Shown: piece after piece, positions 49,125-57,079 of the stretch
Position numbering within the stretch: the stretch's first letter is position 1
How the letters are laid out: each line of letters opens with the position of its first letter
Origin: Spirochaetota bacterium
GTDB lineage: Bacteria; Spirochaetota; Spirochaetia; Treponematales; Rectinemataceae
Direction of reading: 5' to 3'
DNA length: 64,000 nt
Assembly (NCBI GenBank): GCA_022711355.1
Contig: JAKLFE010000016.1
Location: 1-64,000 of the forward strand
Position numbers and translations under genes: made by a program
The notes under the pieces: generated by a model
The model's input: only the letters and a program-made list of their open reading frames with translations
The model's database searches: none
Told to the model about the DNA's origin: nothing

Positions 49125-50421
49125 CGCCTCGCTCCTTGCGGGATATCTCGAGGCAGAGGGCGCTCGCGCCCTCGGGAACCCTGCCGAGCTCGAGCTCGAC
49201 CCGCTCCATCTCGGGGGGCCGGAGGGCCCGGTAGGAGCGCTCGAGGAGGACCTCGCCCGAGCCCTCGGCCTTGAGGACGAGGCGGGCCCCCTCGCGCAGG
49301 GTGGCGTTGGAGCGGAAGTAGATCCTCGCCCCCGCCTCGACCTGGCCGCGGCCGGCCGCGGCCAGGTCGAGGAACTGGGGGACCGCGTAGAGGACGCCGG
49401 AGCCGGCCTTGACCGGCAGGAGCTCGCGGCGGGCCGGGCCGCCCCGGGCGTAGGCCGCCGCGGCCCGGCCCGCGGCCTCGCCGGACTCGGAGACGTAGTC
49501 GGCCAGGTCGTTCACGTGGAGGGCGTTGCCGCAGCAGTACAGGCCCTCCGCGAGGCAGGCTCCCGACTGGTCGGCCCGCGGGCCGCGGGTCAGGCCGTCG
49601 AGCTCGAGGCCGAGGGAGGCGGCCAGCTCGTTCTCCGGGATCAGGCCCACGGAGAGCACGAGGCCGTCGCATTCGACCTCGCGCTCGCTGCCGCGGATCG
49701 GCGCGCCGCGCTGGTCGACCGAGGCCAGGGTCACGCCCGCCACGCGGCCCTTGCCGTGGACGGCGGTCACGGTCGTCGAGAGGCGCAGGGGGATGCCGAA
49801 GTCCTCGAGGCACTGCCTGACGTTGCGCGACAGGCCCGAGGGCTCGGCCTTGATCTCGTAGACGCCCTCGACCTCGGCTCCCTCGAGCGTGAGGCGCCGG
49901 GCCATGATCAGGCCGATGTCCCCCGAGCCGAGGATGACCGCGCGGCGGGCGGGGAGGAGGCCCTGCACGTTGACCAGGTACTGGGCGAGCCCGGCGGTGA
50001 GGACCCCCGCCGGCCGGTCGCCCTGGACCAGGACCTGCCGGTCGGTGCGCTCCCGGCAGCCCGTGGCCAGGACGAGGGCCCGGGCGCGGAGCTCGTAGGC
50101 CCCGCCCCGGCGGAGGCAGCGCAGGAGGAAGAGCCCGCCCTCGCGCGAGGCCCTCGCCACGAAGGAGCCGGGACGGGCCTCGGCGCCGGCGGCCAGGGCC
50201 GACTCGGCCTCGCGGGCCGCGTACTCGGGCCCGGCGAGGGCCTCGCCGAAGCGCTCGAGCCCGAAGCCCTCGTGGACGCACTGCTTGAGGATGCCGCCCA
50301 GCCGCTCCTCCCGCTCGACCACGAGGACCCGGGCGCCCGCGGAGGCCGCGGCCCGGGCGGCGGCCAGGCCCGCGGGCCCCCCGCCTATGACGGCGACGTC
50401 GCGATCGAGGCGCTCAAGCAC
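49111..50421 (-). CDS. FAD/NAD(P)-dependent oxidoreductase (GlpB-like partner)
   Basis: The 436-residue protein has an FAD site DVAVIGGGPAGLAAARAAA at the N-terminus, a second NAD(P)-binding Rossmann motif AVILGSGDIGLIMARR near 180, and a conserved block GILKQCVHEGFGL. The pyridine-nucleotide-disulfide oxidoreductase fold ends with a family-specific C-terminal domain (residues ~340-436). It resembles the second subunit of the GlpA/DUF1667 dehydrogenase group and the alpha chain of HcnB-type complexes. It overlaps the DUF1667 gene by 14 bases and the GlpA-like gene by 8, so the subunits are likely made in equal amounts. Confidence 0.9.
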   Translation of the reverse strand: MLERLDRDVAVIGGGPAGLAAARAAASAGARVLVVEREERLGGILKQCVHEGFGLERFGEALAGPEYAAREAESALAAGAEARPGSFVARASREGGLFLLRCLRRGGAYELRARALVLATGCRERTDRQVLVQGDRPAGVLTAGLAQYLVNVQGLLPARRAVILGSGDIGLIMARRLTLEGAEVEGVYEIKAEPSGLSRNVRQCLEDFGIPLRLSTTVTAVHGKGRVAGVTLASVDQRGAPIRGSEREVECDGLVLSVGLIPENELAASLGLELDGLTRGPRADQSGACLAEGLYCCGNALHVNDLADYVSESGEAAGRAAAAYARGGPARRELLPVKAGSGVLYAVPQFLDLAAAGRGQVEAGARIYFRSNATLREGARLVLKAEGSGEVLLERSYRALRPPEMERVELELGRVPEGASALCLEISRKERGDGRD

Positions 50422-52132
50422 GGCCGGCCTCCTTGGTGCGGCCCAGGGCGACGGGCGAGCCTGGCCCCTTCTTCGTCACCTCAGGCAGGGGGATCCCCGC
50501 CTCGTCGGCTATGATCTCCATCACGCGGGGCGTGCAGAAGCCCCCGTGGCAGCGGCCCGCGCCCGCCCGGGTGCGGCGCTTCACGGCGTCGAGGCTCGCC
50601 GCCGGGACGAGGCCGCGCAGGGCGTCGCGGACCTCGCCCTCGGAGACCTCCTCGCAGCGGCAGACGATGCGGCCGCAGTCGGGCCGCCGCTCGACGAGCT
50701 CGGCCCGCTCCTCCCAGGACAGGCGCCGCGGGTCGACGGGAGCCCGGCGCCCGGCCCGGAAGGAGGGGTTCGGCTCGACCCGGGCCCGCTCCGCGAGGAT
50801 CCCGATCGCGGAGCGCGCGACGTCGGCGGCTATGGCGGGCGCCGAGGCCAGCCCCGGCGACTGGATCCCGGCTGCGTGGACGAGGTTGCGCACGTAGTCG
50901 GAGCGCTCGACCACGAAGTCCTCCTCGTAGGTGCAGGGCCGGACCCCGGCGAAGTAGGTTATGACCATCGAGGGCGAGAGGAGCTTGTTGACCCTGAAGT
51001 GGCGCTCGAGCTCCCGCATCTCGGCCTGGCTCGTCGCGTAGTCCTCCCGGCCCGGGGCCTCCGCGGCCGTGGGCCCCACGAGGACGTTGCCCTCCGTGGT
51101 GACGACGAGGCCCCCGCCCTTGGTCTTGGCGTGGAGCTGGAAGAGGTCGGGCATGGCCAGGATGTGGCGCTGCAGGGCCCCGGCCCTCGAGTCGAGGACG
51201 AGGTCGACGCCGCGGCGCTGGTGGAGGCTGAAGAAGCGGTCGTTCGCGTAGCCGGCCACGTGGTCGGCCCAGTTGCCCGCCGCGTTCACGACCGCCCCGG
51301 CGCGGAAGGCGCCGCGGTTCGTCCGCACGCGCGTTATGCGAGCGTCCTCGGTGTCGAAGCCCAGGACGGCGGTCTCGAGGCTGACGCGGACCCCGTTGGC
51401 CGCCGCGCACTCGGCCAGGGCGACCGTGGCCCGGTAGGGCGAGAGGACCCCGGCGCTCGGGAGGAAGAAGCCCCCGCGCTGGGAGTCGGGGGCCCCCGGC
51501 TCCTCGGCGCGCACCCGCCCGCGGCCCCAGAACTCCCAGCCCTCGACCCGGTTCTCCGCCGCCCGGGCGGCCATGACGGGGTAGAGGGCGGCGGCGGCCC
51601 GCGAGTCGTAGAGGACGAGGGAGCCGGGCCGGCTGAACTCGATCCCGAGCTCGCGGGCCAGGGGCCCCCAGAGGCGGTTGCCCTCGACGTTGTAGCGGGC
51701 CTTCAGGGTTCCCGGCTTGGCGGCGAAGCCGTCGTGGATCATGCCGTCGTTGCGGCTCGAGGTGTGGACCGCGACGTCGCATTCCTTCTCGAGGAGGATG
51801 ACCGAGACCTTCCACCTCGCGAGCTCGCGGGCGATCGCGCAGCCCACGACGCCCCCGCCCACGACGGCGACGTCGAAGGACTCGCCCTCGAGGGAGGCTC
51901 CGGCGGGACGCCCCGGCGCCTCCGGGCGCTCGGGAGCCAGGCCCTCGACCTCGAGGTCGTTCACCACGCCCTTGTAGCCGAAGCCCGCCGCGTACCAGCC
52001 CAGCTCGACCTTGCTCCGCCAGTCGCGGGCCCTGCCCTCGAGGACGACCGAGCCCCGCCATTCCCGGGCCTCGACCTCGGCGCCCGCGCCCGCGCGCTTG
52101 CGCAGTCCCGCGCGGAGCGAGCCGAGCCTCAT
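50414..52132 (-). CDS. GlpA-like FAD-dependent dehydrogenase with BFD-like 2Fe-2S domain
   Basis: The protein has 572 residues. An N-terminal ~60-residue segment (WRGSVVLEGRARDWRSKVE ... GYKGVVNDLEVEG) has the rhythm of a BON-type domain. It is followed by a glycerol-3-phosphate dehydrogenase-type FAD domain (DVAVVGGGVVGCAIARELARW, SSRNDGMIHDGFAAKPGTLKARYNVEGN, PSMVITYFAGVRPC). The C-terminus holds a BFD-like [2Fe-2S] site (IVCRCEEVSEGEV ... GAGRCHGGFC). This is the anaerobic GlpA layout, so oxidation of glycerol-3-phosphate or a related 2-hydroxy phosphate is expected, with electrons passed to the partner subunits. It overlaps the GntR gene by 4 bases. The BON-like reading of the N-terminus is tentative. 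Confidence 0.9.
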   Translation of the reverse strand: MRLGSLRAGLRKRAGAGAEVEAREWRGSVVLEGRARDWRSKVELGWYAAGFGYKGVVNDLEVEGLAPERPEAPGRPAGASLEGESFDVAVVGGGVVGCAIARELARWKVSVILLEKECDVAVHTSSRNDGMIHDGFAAKPGTLKARYNVEGNRLWGPLARELGIEFSRPGSLVLYDSRAAAALYPVMAARAAENRVEGWEFWGRGRVRAEEPGAPDSQRGGFFLPSAGVLSPYRATVALAECAAANGVRVSLETAVLGFDTEDARITRVRTNRGAFRAGAVVNAAGNWADHVAGYANDRFFSLHQRRGVDLVLDSRAGALQRHILAMPDLFQLHAKTKGGGLVVTTEGNVLVGPTAAEAPGREDYATSQAEMRELERHFRVNKLLSPSMVITYFAGVRPCTYEEDFVVERSDYVRNLVHAAGIQSPGLASAPAIAADVARSAIGILAERARVEPNPSFRAGRRAPVDPRRLSWEERAELVERRPDCGRIVCRCEEVSEGEVRDALRGLVPAASLDAVKRRTRAGAGRCHGGFCTPRVMEIIADEAGIPLPEVTKKGPGSPVALGRTKEAGRA

Positions 52133-52857
52133 CGCTTCCTCCCGGCATCCCGCTCGAGGGACATGATGCGGCGGAGGTTCCGCTCGCCGAACTCGAGGAT
52201 CTCGATCATCTTCGCGCGCGAGGCGGCCTCGTCCCGGGCCGCGAGGGCGTCGACGAGGGCCCGATGGTAGGCGAAGACCTGGGGCACGAGGCCCGGGTCC
52301 GCGTAGAAGCGCTCGAGGATCCGGAGGTAGACGCGCCGGAAGGAATTGAGGAGGAGGGGATAGACGTCGTTGCCCGAGGCGAGGGCCACGGAGAGGTGGA
52401 AGTCGTAGTCGAGGAGGGCCACCGCGGCCGGGTCGCGCTCCCCCGCGGCCAGGACCTCGCGGGCCAGGACCCGCCCGAGCTCCTCGAGCTGCTCCGCGCT
52501 CCGCCGCCGGGCGGCCAGGCGGGCGGTCTCGGCCTCGACGAGGAGGCGCATCTCGAGGAGGCCGTCGAAGAGGCCCTCGGAGAGGTCGCCGTCGGCGTAG
52601 CTCATGAGCGAGAGCAGGAGCTCCGGGGAGCCCGAGCGCCGCCAGTCCTCGACGTAGGCCCCGAGCCGGGGCTCGATCCGCACGAGGCCCCGCGAGGCGA
52701 GCTCGGCCAGGGCCCCGTGGACGACGGGCCGCGAGACGCCGAGCTCGGCCGCCAGCTCCCGCTCGGGGGGCAGGCGCTCCCCCGCGGGGAGGCGGCCCGA
52801 GAGGATGAGGTCCTCGATGCGGGAGGCTACTTCTTCCTTGCGGTTCCGGGAGCTCGT
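52129..52857 (-). CDS. GntR-family (FadR/FCD-type) transcriptional regulator with apparent ACG start
   Basis: The protein has 242 residues if it begins at the ACG at 52857. The winged-helix segment SRIEDLILSGRLPAGERLPPERELAAELGVSRPVVHGALAELASRGLVRIEPRLGAY is complete; its diagnostic pieces are GRLPAGERLPPERELA and LGVSRPVVHGAL. The all-helical FCD effector domain follows. No ATG, GTG or TTG occurs in frame before the winged helix. The first conventional start is GTG 52683, which would delete the DNA-binding domain. AGGAGG lies 6 bases before ACG, so a non-canonical start, a point mutation or a sequence error are the options. It overlaps the GlpA-like gene by ATGA and probably controls that operon. 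Confidence 0.85.
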   Translation of the reverse strand, partial: TSSRNRKEEVASRIEDLILSGRLPAGERLPPERELAAELGVSRPVVHGALAELASRGLVRIEPRLGAYVEDWRRSGSPELLLSLMSYADGDLSEGLFDGLLEMRLLVEAETARLAARRRSAEQLEELGRVLAREVLAAGERDPAAVALLDYDFHLSVALASGNDVYPLLLNSFRRVYLRILERFYADPGLVPQVFAYHRALVDALAARDEAASRAKMIEILEFGERNLRRIMSLERDAGRKR

Positions 52858-52874
52858 AGCGGGCCTCCTACGAC

Positions 52875-52958
52875 TGGTATAGCCAGCCTGTTTATTGGAG
52901 TTACCATAAGCAGGCCTGGTAATACCACGATCCTATGACCGGAATTCCGATCTGTCAA
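52875..52958 (-). promoter_or_regulatory. GntR-operon promoter with two FadR-type operator boxes
   Basis: Minus strand: TTGACA (52958-52953), a 17-base spacer and TAGGAT (52935-52930). TGGTAATACCA (52917-52927) is a perfect 11-bp palindrome at the expected start of transcription. A related box, TGGTATAGCCA (52875-52885), lies 42 bp away, about four helical turns. The TGGT-N3-ACCA pattern is typical for FadR-subfamily GntR repressors, so autoregulation is likely. Confidence 0.75.
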
Positions 52959-52959
52959 G

Positions 52960-52983
52960 AAAAAAGCCGCGCCAAGGCGCGGC
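52960..52983 (-). terminator. Rho-independent terminator of the xylose operon
   Basis: GCCGCGCC (52966-52973) and GGCGCGGC (52976-52983) form a perfect 8-bp stem with a 2-base loop. Read on the minus strand it is followed by six T residues (complement of 52965-52960). It ends transcription of the xylulokinase gene just upstream of the GntR-operon promoter. Confidence 0.92.
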
Positions 52984-53025
52984 CCGGGGGGAGGAGCGGG
53001 TGCCGGGAGGGAAGGGTGAAGGAGG

Positions 53026-54615
53026 CTAGGCGCCCAGGCTCGCCGCGAGGCGCCCGAGGAAGGCCTCCCGGCCGCCCGAGGCGGCGGGAGGCTCGACGGC
53101 CGCCCCGCCCCCGCCCAGGGAGGCGCGGGCGCGTCCGGCCAGGGCCGCCAGCTCGGCCTCCCCCGCCCCGGCGGCCCGGGCCAGGGCGCAGGCGGCGCTC
53201 AGGGCGGCGCCGGCCGCCGCCCCCCCCGCGCCCAGGGGCCGGGCGGGAAGGCCCCAGATCGCGGCCACCCGCCCGAGGACCCCCGGGCTCGCGGCCGCCC
53301 CCCCGGTCACGGCGACCTCGGGGGCCCGGGCGGCGAAGGCCCCGGCCCCGAGGGCCAGGAGGCCGAGGGAGGAGTCGACGACGGCGGCGTAGTCCGCCTC
53401 GAAGGAGCCCAGGCGCCCCGTGTCGAGCTCGGGCGAGGGGGGGAAGCTCTCGGCCAGGGGCTGGTAGACCCGGAGGCCCGAGAAGGGGGCTCGGCGCGAG
53501 AGGGCGAGCTCCGAGGCGGCGAAGTCCTCGAGCCCGAGGCCGGCCTCGAGCCGGATAGCCTCCCAGGCCAGGGCCCCGTTCGTCCGGCAGCCGAAGAGGA
53601 AGGGCCGGCCGAGGCCGTCGTACATCGCGTTCGCGCTCGGGTGGGGGCGCTCGCCGGGGCTCATGAGGACGAAGCTCGTGCCCAGGGAGAGGAGGGCCCC
53701 CTCGGCGAGGACCTTGCTCTGGGGATTGTCCCCCGAGCCGGCGGCGACGGCGCAGGCAGGGTCGAAGCCGAAGCGCTCGACGAAGTAGGGCGCGATCCGC
53801 CCCGCGAGCTCGAGGGGATGGGCCAGGGGAGGGAGGCGCCGGGCGAGGCCGGCCGCCCCGCCCGCGAGGCCGCGGGAGCCGGCGGCGAGGAGCTCGGGCG
53901 ACCAGCGCCTCCCGGCCCAGTCCATCCAGCCCGTGCCCGAGCCGTTGCCCCAGTCGATCGGGGCCTCGGGCTCCCCCGCGAGGACGCCGGCGAGGAAGGA
54001 GGAGATGAGGTGGACCCGCTCGCAGCGGCCGTACTCCTCGGGATAGCGGGCGCCGCGGCGGGCGAGGACGGGGCCGGAGAAGCGGGCGGGGAAGTCCGAG
54101 CCCGAAACCGCGGCGGCGCGCTCGGGGCCGCCGAGCTCGGCCCGCATGGCCGCGGCCTCGGGAGCGGCGTCCGAGCTCATCCAGATGGGGGCCCGCTCGG
54201 AGGCCAGTCCCGGCGCGATGCGCGAAACCAGGTCGGACGCGCCCGGCCGCCCCGAGCCCGGCTCGCGAAGGGCCGCCATCGCGGCCAGGCCCCCGGCCCC
54301 GACCCAGACCTGGCCGTGCTGCTGGGCGGAGAAGTCGATCGCGGCGACGCGTCCGAGGAGCTCGGGGCCGAGCTCGGCGAGGAGGAGCTCGAGGGAGGCG
54401 AGGTAGAGGGCGGCCGGCTGGTCGGCCTCCCCCGGGGCCCGGGGCGGGAGGATCGGAGCCCCCTCGGCAGGCAGGCCGAAGGCCGCGAGCCGCCCCGCGT
54501 CCCGGTAGCGGAGCGAGGCCTCGGCGGCGACGGAGAAGTCCCCGAGCTCGACCGCGACCGCGGAGATGCCCTGGGTGGAGGAGTCGATGCCGAGGGCGAG
54601 GGGGCCCGAGCTCAC
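53026..54615 (-). CDS. xylB: Xylulokinase-like FGGY kinase
   Basis: The 529-residue FGGY kinase has phosphate-1 LALGIDSSTQGISAVAVEL, the catalytic region IDFSAQQHGQVW, WMSSDAAPEAAAM, the phosphate-2 region VAAGSGDNPQSKVLAEGALLSLGTS and the adenosine motif VAVTGGAAASPGVLGRVAAIWGLPARPLG. It starts 12 bases upstream of xylA's stop region on the same strand, so the two are co-transcribed. D-xylulose phosphorylation to D-xylulose-5-phosphate is the expected reaction, based on the xylA neighbour. The gene ends before a strong terminator at 52960-52983. Confidence 0.92.
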   Translation of the reverse strand: MSSGPLALGIDSSTQGISAVAVELGDFSVAAEASLRYRDAGRLAAFGLPAEGAPILPPRAPGEADQPAALYLASLELLLAELGPELLGRVAAIDFSAQQHGQVWVGAGGLAAMAALREPGSGRPGASDLVSRIAPGLASERAPIWMSSDAAPEAAAMRAELGGPERAAAVSGSDFPARFSGPVLARRGARYPEEYGRCERVHLISSFLAGVLAGEPEAPIDWGNGSGTGWMDWAGRRWSPELLAAGSRGLAGGAAGLARRLPPLAHPLELAGRIAPYFVERFGFDPACAVAAGSGDNPQSKVLAEGALLSLGTSFVLMSPGERPHPSANAMYDGLGRPFLFGCRTNGALAWEAIRLEAGLGLEDFAASELALSRRAPFSGLRVYQPLAESFPPSPELDTGRLGSFEADYAAVVDSSLGLLALGAGAFAARAPEVAVTGGAAASPGVLGRVAAIWGLPARPLGAGGAAAGAALSAACALARAAGAGEAELAALAGRARASLGGGGAAVEPPAASGGREAFLGRLAASLGA

Positions 54616-54627
54616 CGCGGGACGCCC

Positions 54628-55938
54628 TTAGAGGTACTCGTTCAGGATGGCCTCGAGGGCCTCCTGCCGGCCGCTCTCGAGCCTGGCCGGGGGGGCGGCC
54701 AGGGCCGCGGCCTCGAGGCTCCGGAAGCTCTCCTTGCCCGAGCGGATCGAGGCCCCGAGGCCGGAGCCCCAGGCCGCGTAGCGCTGGGCAAGGGGCCTGT
54801 CCAGGGCTCCCGAGTCGAGGAGCTTCTGGGCCGCCTCGAGGCCGCGGGCGAAGCTGTCCATGCCCGCGATGTGGGCCGCCGCGAGGTCCTCGACGCGGAA
54901 GCTGCCCCGGCGGGGCTTGGCGTCGAAGTTCAGGCCGCCCGAGCCGAGGCCCCCGTTCTTGAGGATCTCGTACATGACGAGGGTGGTGACGTAGAGGTTG
55001 GTCGGGAACTGGTCCGTGTCCCAGCCCAGGAGCTCGTCGCCCTGGTTCGCGTCCACCGAGCCGAGGATCCCGTGGTCCCGGGCGTAGCGCAGCTCGTGCT
55101 GCATGGTGTGGCCGGCCAGGGTGGCGTGGTTCGTCTCGAGGTTGAGCTTGAAGCGGTCCGCGAGGCCGAACTCGAGGAGGAAGGCGTGGCAGGCCGCGGC
55201 GTCGGAGTCGTACTGGTGCTTGGTCGGCTCCTTGGGCTTGGGCTCGATGAGGAATTGGCCGGAGAAGCCGATCTCGTCCGCGTACTCGGCGGCCATGCGG
55301 AGGAAGCGCGCGAGGTTCTCCCGCTCGAGCTTCATGTCGGTGTTGAGCAGGGTCTCGTAGCCCTCGCGGCCGCCCCAGAAGACGTAGTTGGCGCCGCCGA
55401 GCTCCTTGGTGATCTCCAGCGCCTTCTTGACCTGGGCCGCCGCGAAGGCGAAGGCCTCGGGGCTCGGGCTCGTGGCCGCGCCGTGGGCGTAGCGGGGGTG
55501 GTTGAAAAGGTTGGCCGTGCCCCAGAGGACGCGGGTGGGGCTCGTCTTCATGAGCTCCTTGGCGAGGGCCACGATCTCGTCCAGGCGCTTGTTCGTCTCG
55601 CGGAGGCTGTCGGCCTCGGGGGCGATGTCCCGGTCGTGGAAGCAGAAGAAGGGGATGGAGAGCTTCTCGGTGAGCTCGAAGGCCCCGCGCATCCGCATCC
55701 GCGCGGCCTCCATGGGGTCGCTCAAGGAGTTCCAGGGCCGCTCCATGGTCGCGTCGCCGAAGGGATCGATTCCCTTGGCGCAGAGGGAGTGCCAGTAGGC
55801 AAGGGAGAAGCGCAGGCCCTGGGCCATGGTCCTGCCGCCCACGGCCTTGGCGGGATCGTAGCGCTTGAAGGCGAGGGGGCGATCCGAGCCCGGGCCCTCG
55901 TAGGCTATCCTGGGGATCGAAGGGAATACGTCGGGCAT
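54628..55938 (-). CDS. xylA: Xylose isomerase
   Basis: The 436-residue class II-type xylose isomerase starts at ATG 55938 with GGAGG upstream. Signature segments are [12 protein letters not shown] (catalytic His and Asp), [19 protein letters not shown] (metal-1 Glu), [15 protein letters not shown] (metal-ligand Glu and Lys), [21 protein letters not shown] (metal-2 ligands) and [21 protein letters not shown]. It isomerises D-xylose to D-xylulose in the cytosol and needs two Mg2+ or Mn2+ ions. A longer in-frame extension to 56082 would run through the divergent promoter region and is rejected. AraC-type regulation is expected. Confidence 0.96.
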   Translation of the reverse strand: MPDVFPSIPRIAYEGPGSDRPLAFKRYDPAKAVGGRTMAQGLRFSLAYWHSLCAKGIDPFGDATMERPWNSLSDPMEAARMRMRGAFELTEKLSIPFFCFHDRDIAPEADSLRETNKRLDEIVALAKELMKTSPTRVLWGTANLFNHPRYAHGAATSPSPEAFAFAAAQVKKALEITKELGGANYVFWGGREGYETLLNTDMKLERENLARFLRMAAEYADEIGFSGQFLIEPKPKEPTKHQYDSDAAACHAFLLEFGLADRFKLNLETNHATLAGHTMQHELRYARDHGILGSVDANQGDELLGWDTDQFPTNLYVTTLVMYEILKNGGLGSGGLNFDAKPRRGSFRVEDLAAAHIAGMDSFARGLEAAQKLLDSGALDRPLAQRYAAWGSGLGASIRSGKESFRSLEAAALAAPPARLESGRQEALEAILNEYL

Positions 55939-56003
55939 GGCGACCTCCGTGGCGGGATGGTACCAGTATCGTCCGCGGGCGGCCGGGCGCGGAATCGCGG
56001 GCT

Positions 56004-56033
56004 TTGACGTAATATACCCCAAATTGATATGAT
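56004..56033 (+). promoter_or_regulatory. Promoter of the AraC-family regulator in the xylA-araC divergent region
   Basis: TTGACG at 56004-56009, an 18-base spacer and TATGAT at 56028-56033 precede the TTG start at 56066. On the opposite strand xylA lacks a strong -35/-10 pair, which fits an activator-dependent promoter. Confidence 0.6.
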
Positions 56034-56065
56034 CCGATAAAGACCGAGCGAGGGGGGCCACAGCC

Positions 56066-56881
56066 TTGCGCCTAGCCGACATCGTCTTCGTCTACCACCT
56101 CCGCGACCCGCGGCAGATCGCCTGGCACGGCCGCGACCACAGCCACCCCGGCGAGGAGTGGGAATTCCACTACTTCGTGTCGGGGGAGGGGAGCTTCCGC
56201 AACGGCGGCTCCCGCTACTCGATCACGAGCGGCTCGCTCTACCTGAGCCCGCCGGGCATGCGGCACCAGATCATCGCCTCCTCCGACGAGCGGCCGATCA
56301 CCTACTACGCCACCCTCGTCGACGCCGCGGGCGACGAGGAGCTCTCCTCCCTCCTGGCCTCCCTCTCCGGCAAGGGGGCCCGGCGGGAGCTCGGCTCGGG
56401 CTACCGCTTCTTCTTCGCCGACCTCCGGCAGAAGCACTTCTCGGGGGACCGTGACCTCGAGCTCTCGGCCCGCCACGCCCTCCTCGCCTTCCTCTACGAG
56501 CTCTCCGCGGGCGTGGGGCCCGGCTGGGGCGCCCCCGACAACGTGCACGTGGAGAAGGCCCTGGCCCTCATGGAGGCGAGCCTGGCGCGGGACCTCGACC
56601 TCGACGCGATCTGCCGGAGGATCGGCCTCTCGCGCGAGCACTTCGTGCGGCTCTTCGCCGCGCGCATGGGCATGCCGCCGATGCGCTACTTCTCGCGCCT
56701 CAAGCTCGAGGCCGCGGCGGCCATGCTCTCGAGCACGGGGCTCTCGGTCGGGGCCATCTCGGAGCGGCTCGGCTACGAGACCCAGTTCTCCTTCAGCAGG
56801 GCCTTCAAGCGGCAGCTGGGCGTCGCGCCGAGCGAGTACCGGGCCCGCCTCGTGCAGAAGGCCGACTTCCGGCTGCGCTAG
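56066..56881 (+). CDS. AraC-family transcriptional regulator, probably of xylose genes
   Basis: The 271-residue regulator begins at TTG 56066 (GAGGGGGG upstream). The N-terminal half is a cupin-like sugar-sensing domain ([32 protein letters not shown]). The C-terminal ~100 residues form the double HTH ([55 protein letters not shown]). It is divergent from xylA by 127 bases and probably activates xylA-xylB in response to xylose. The binding site is not evident beyond the AT-rich tract at 56004-56040. Confidence 0.92.
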   Translation: MRLADIVFVYHLRDPRQIAWHGRDHSHPGEEWEFHYFVSGEGSFRNGGSRYSITSGSLYLSPPGMRHQIIASSDERPITYYATLVDAAGDEELSSLLASLSGKGARRELGSGYRFFFADLRQKHFSGDRDLELSARHALLAFLYELSAGVGPGWGAPDNVHVEKALALMEASLARDLDLDAICRRIGLSREHFVRLFAARMGMPPMRYFSRLKLEAAAAMLSSTGLSVGAISERLGYETQFSFSRAFKRQLGVAPSEYRARLVQKADFRLR

Positions 56882-56930
56882 GGGCGGAAGAGGCGCCGGG
56901 CGCTCGATGGCGCTTCCGCCGGCGATAGGG

Positions 56931-57079
56931 TATACTTCGGCCAGAGGGTCGGCTGGAGGGAGACCGCGCCTGCCGAGGTCGCGCGGCTCCGGCAAGAATC
57001 CCGGCCCCGCTCGCCTCCCTGCATCTCCGCCCGCATCGCTCCCGCCGGATACGCGCGCGCCGCGCGCGAGAGGACGCCA
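56931..57079 (+). promoter_or_regulatory. -10 box and long GC-rich leader before the GT4 gene
   Basis: TATACT at 56931-56936 is followed by a leader of about 140 bases with inverted repeats, including CGCGCGC/GCGCGCG just upstream of the GAGAGGA ribosome-binding site. No riboswitch class or short ORF is recognisable. It is the only gene here with such a long leader. Confidence 0.4.

Noticed and set aside
47569-50514. 981-codon plus-strand open frame across the kinase and dehydrogenase genes
   Set aside because: It is antisense to three well-supported genes and shows no family motif. It is a high-GC shadow frame.
55939-56082. N-terminal extension of xylose isomerase to 56082
   Set aside because: The extension runs across the divergent promoter and the AraC gene start, and xylose isomerases begin near [11 protein letters not shown] as at 55938.
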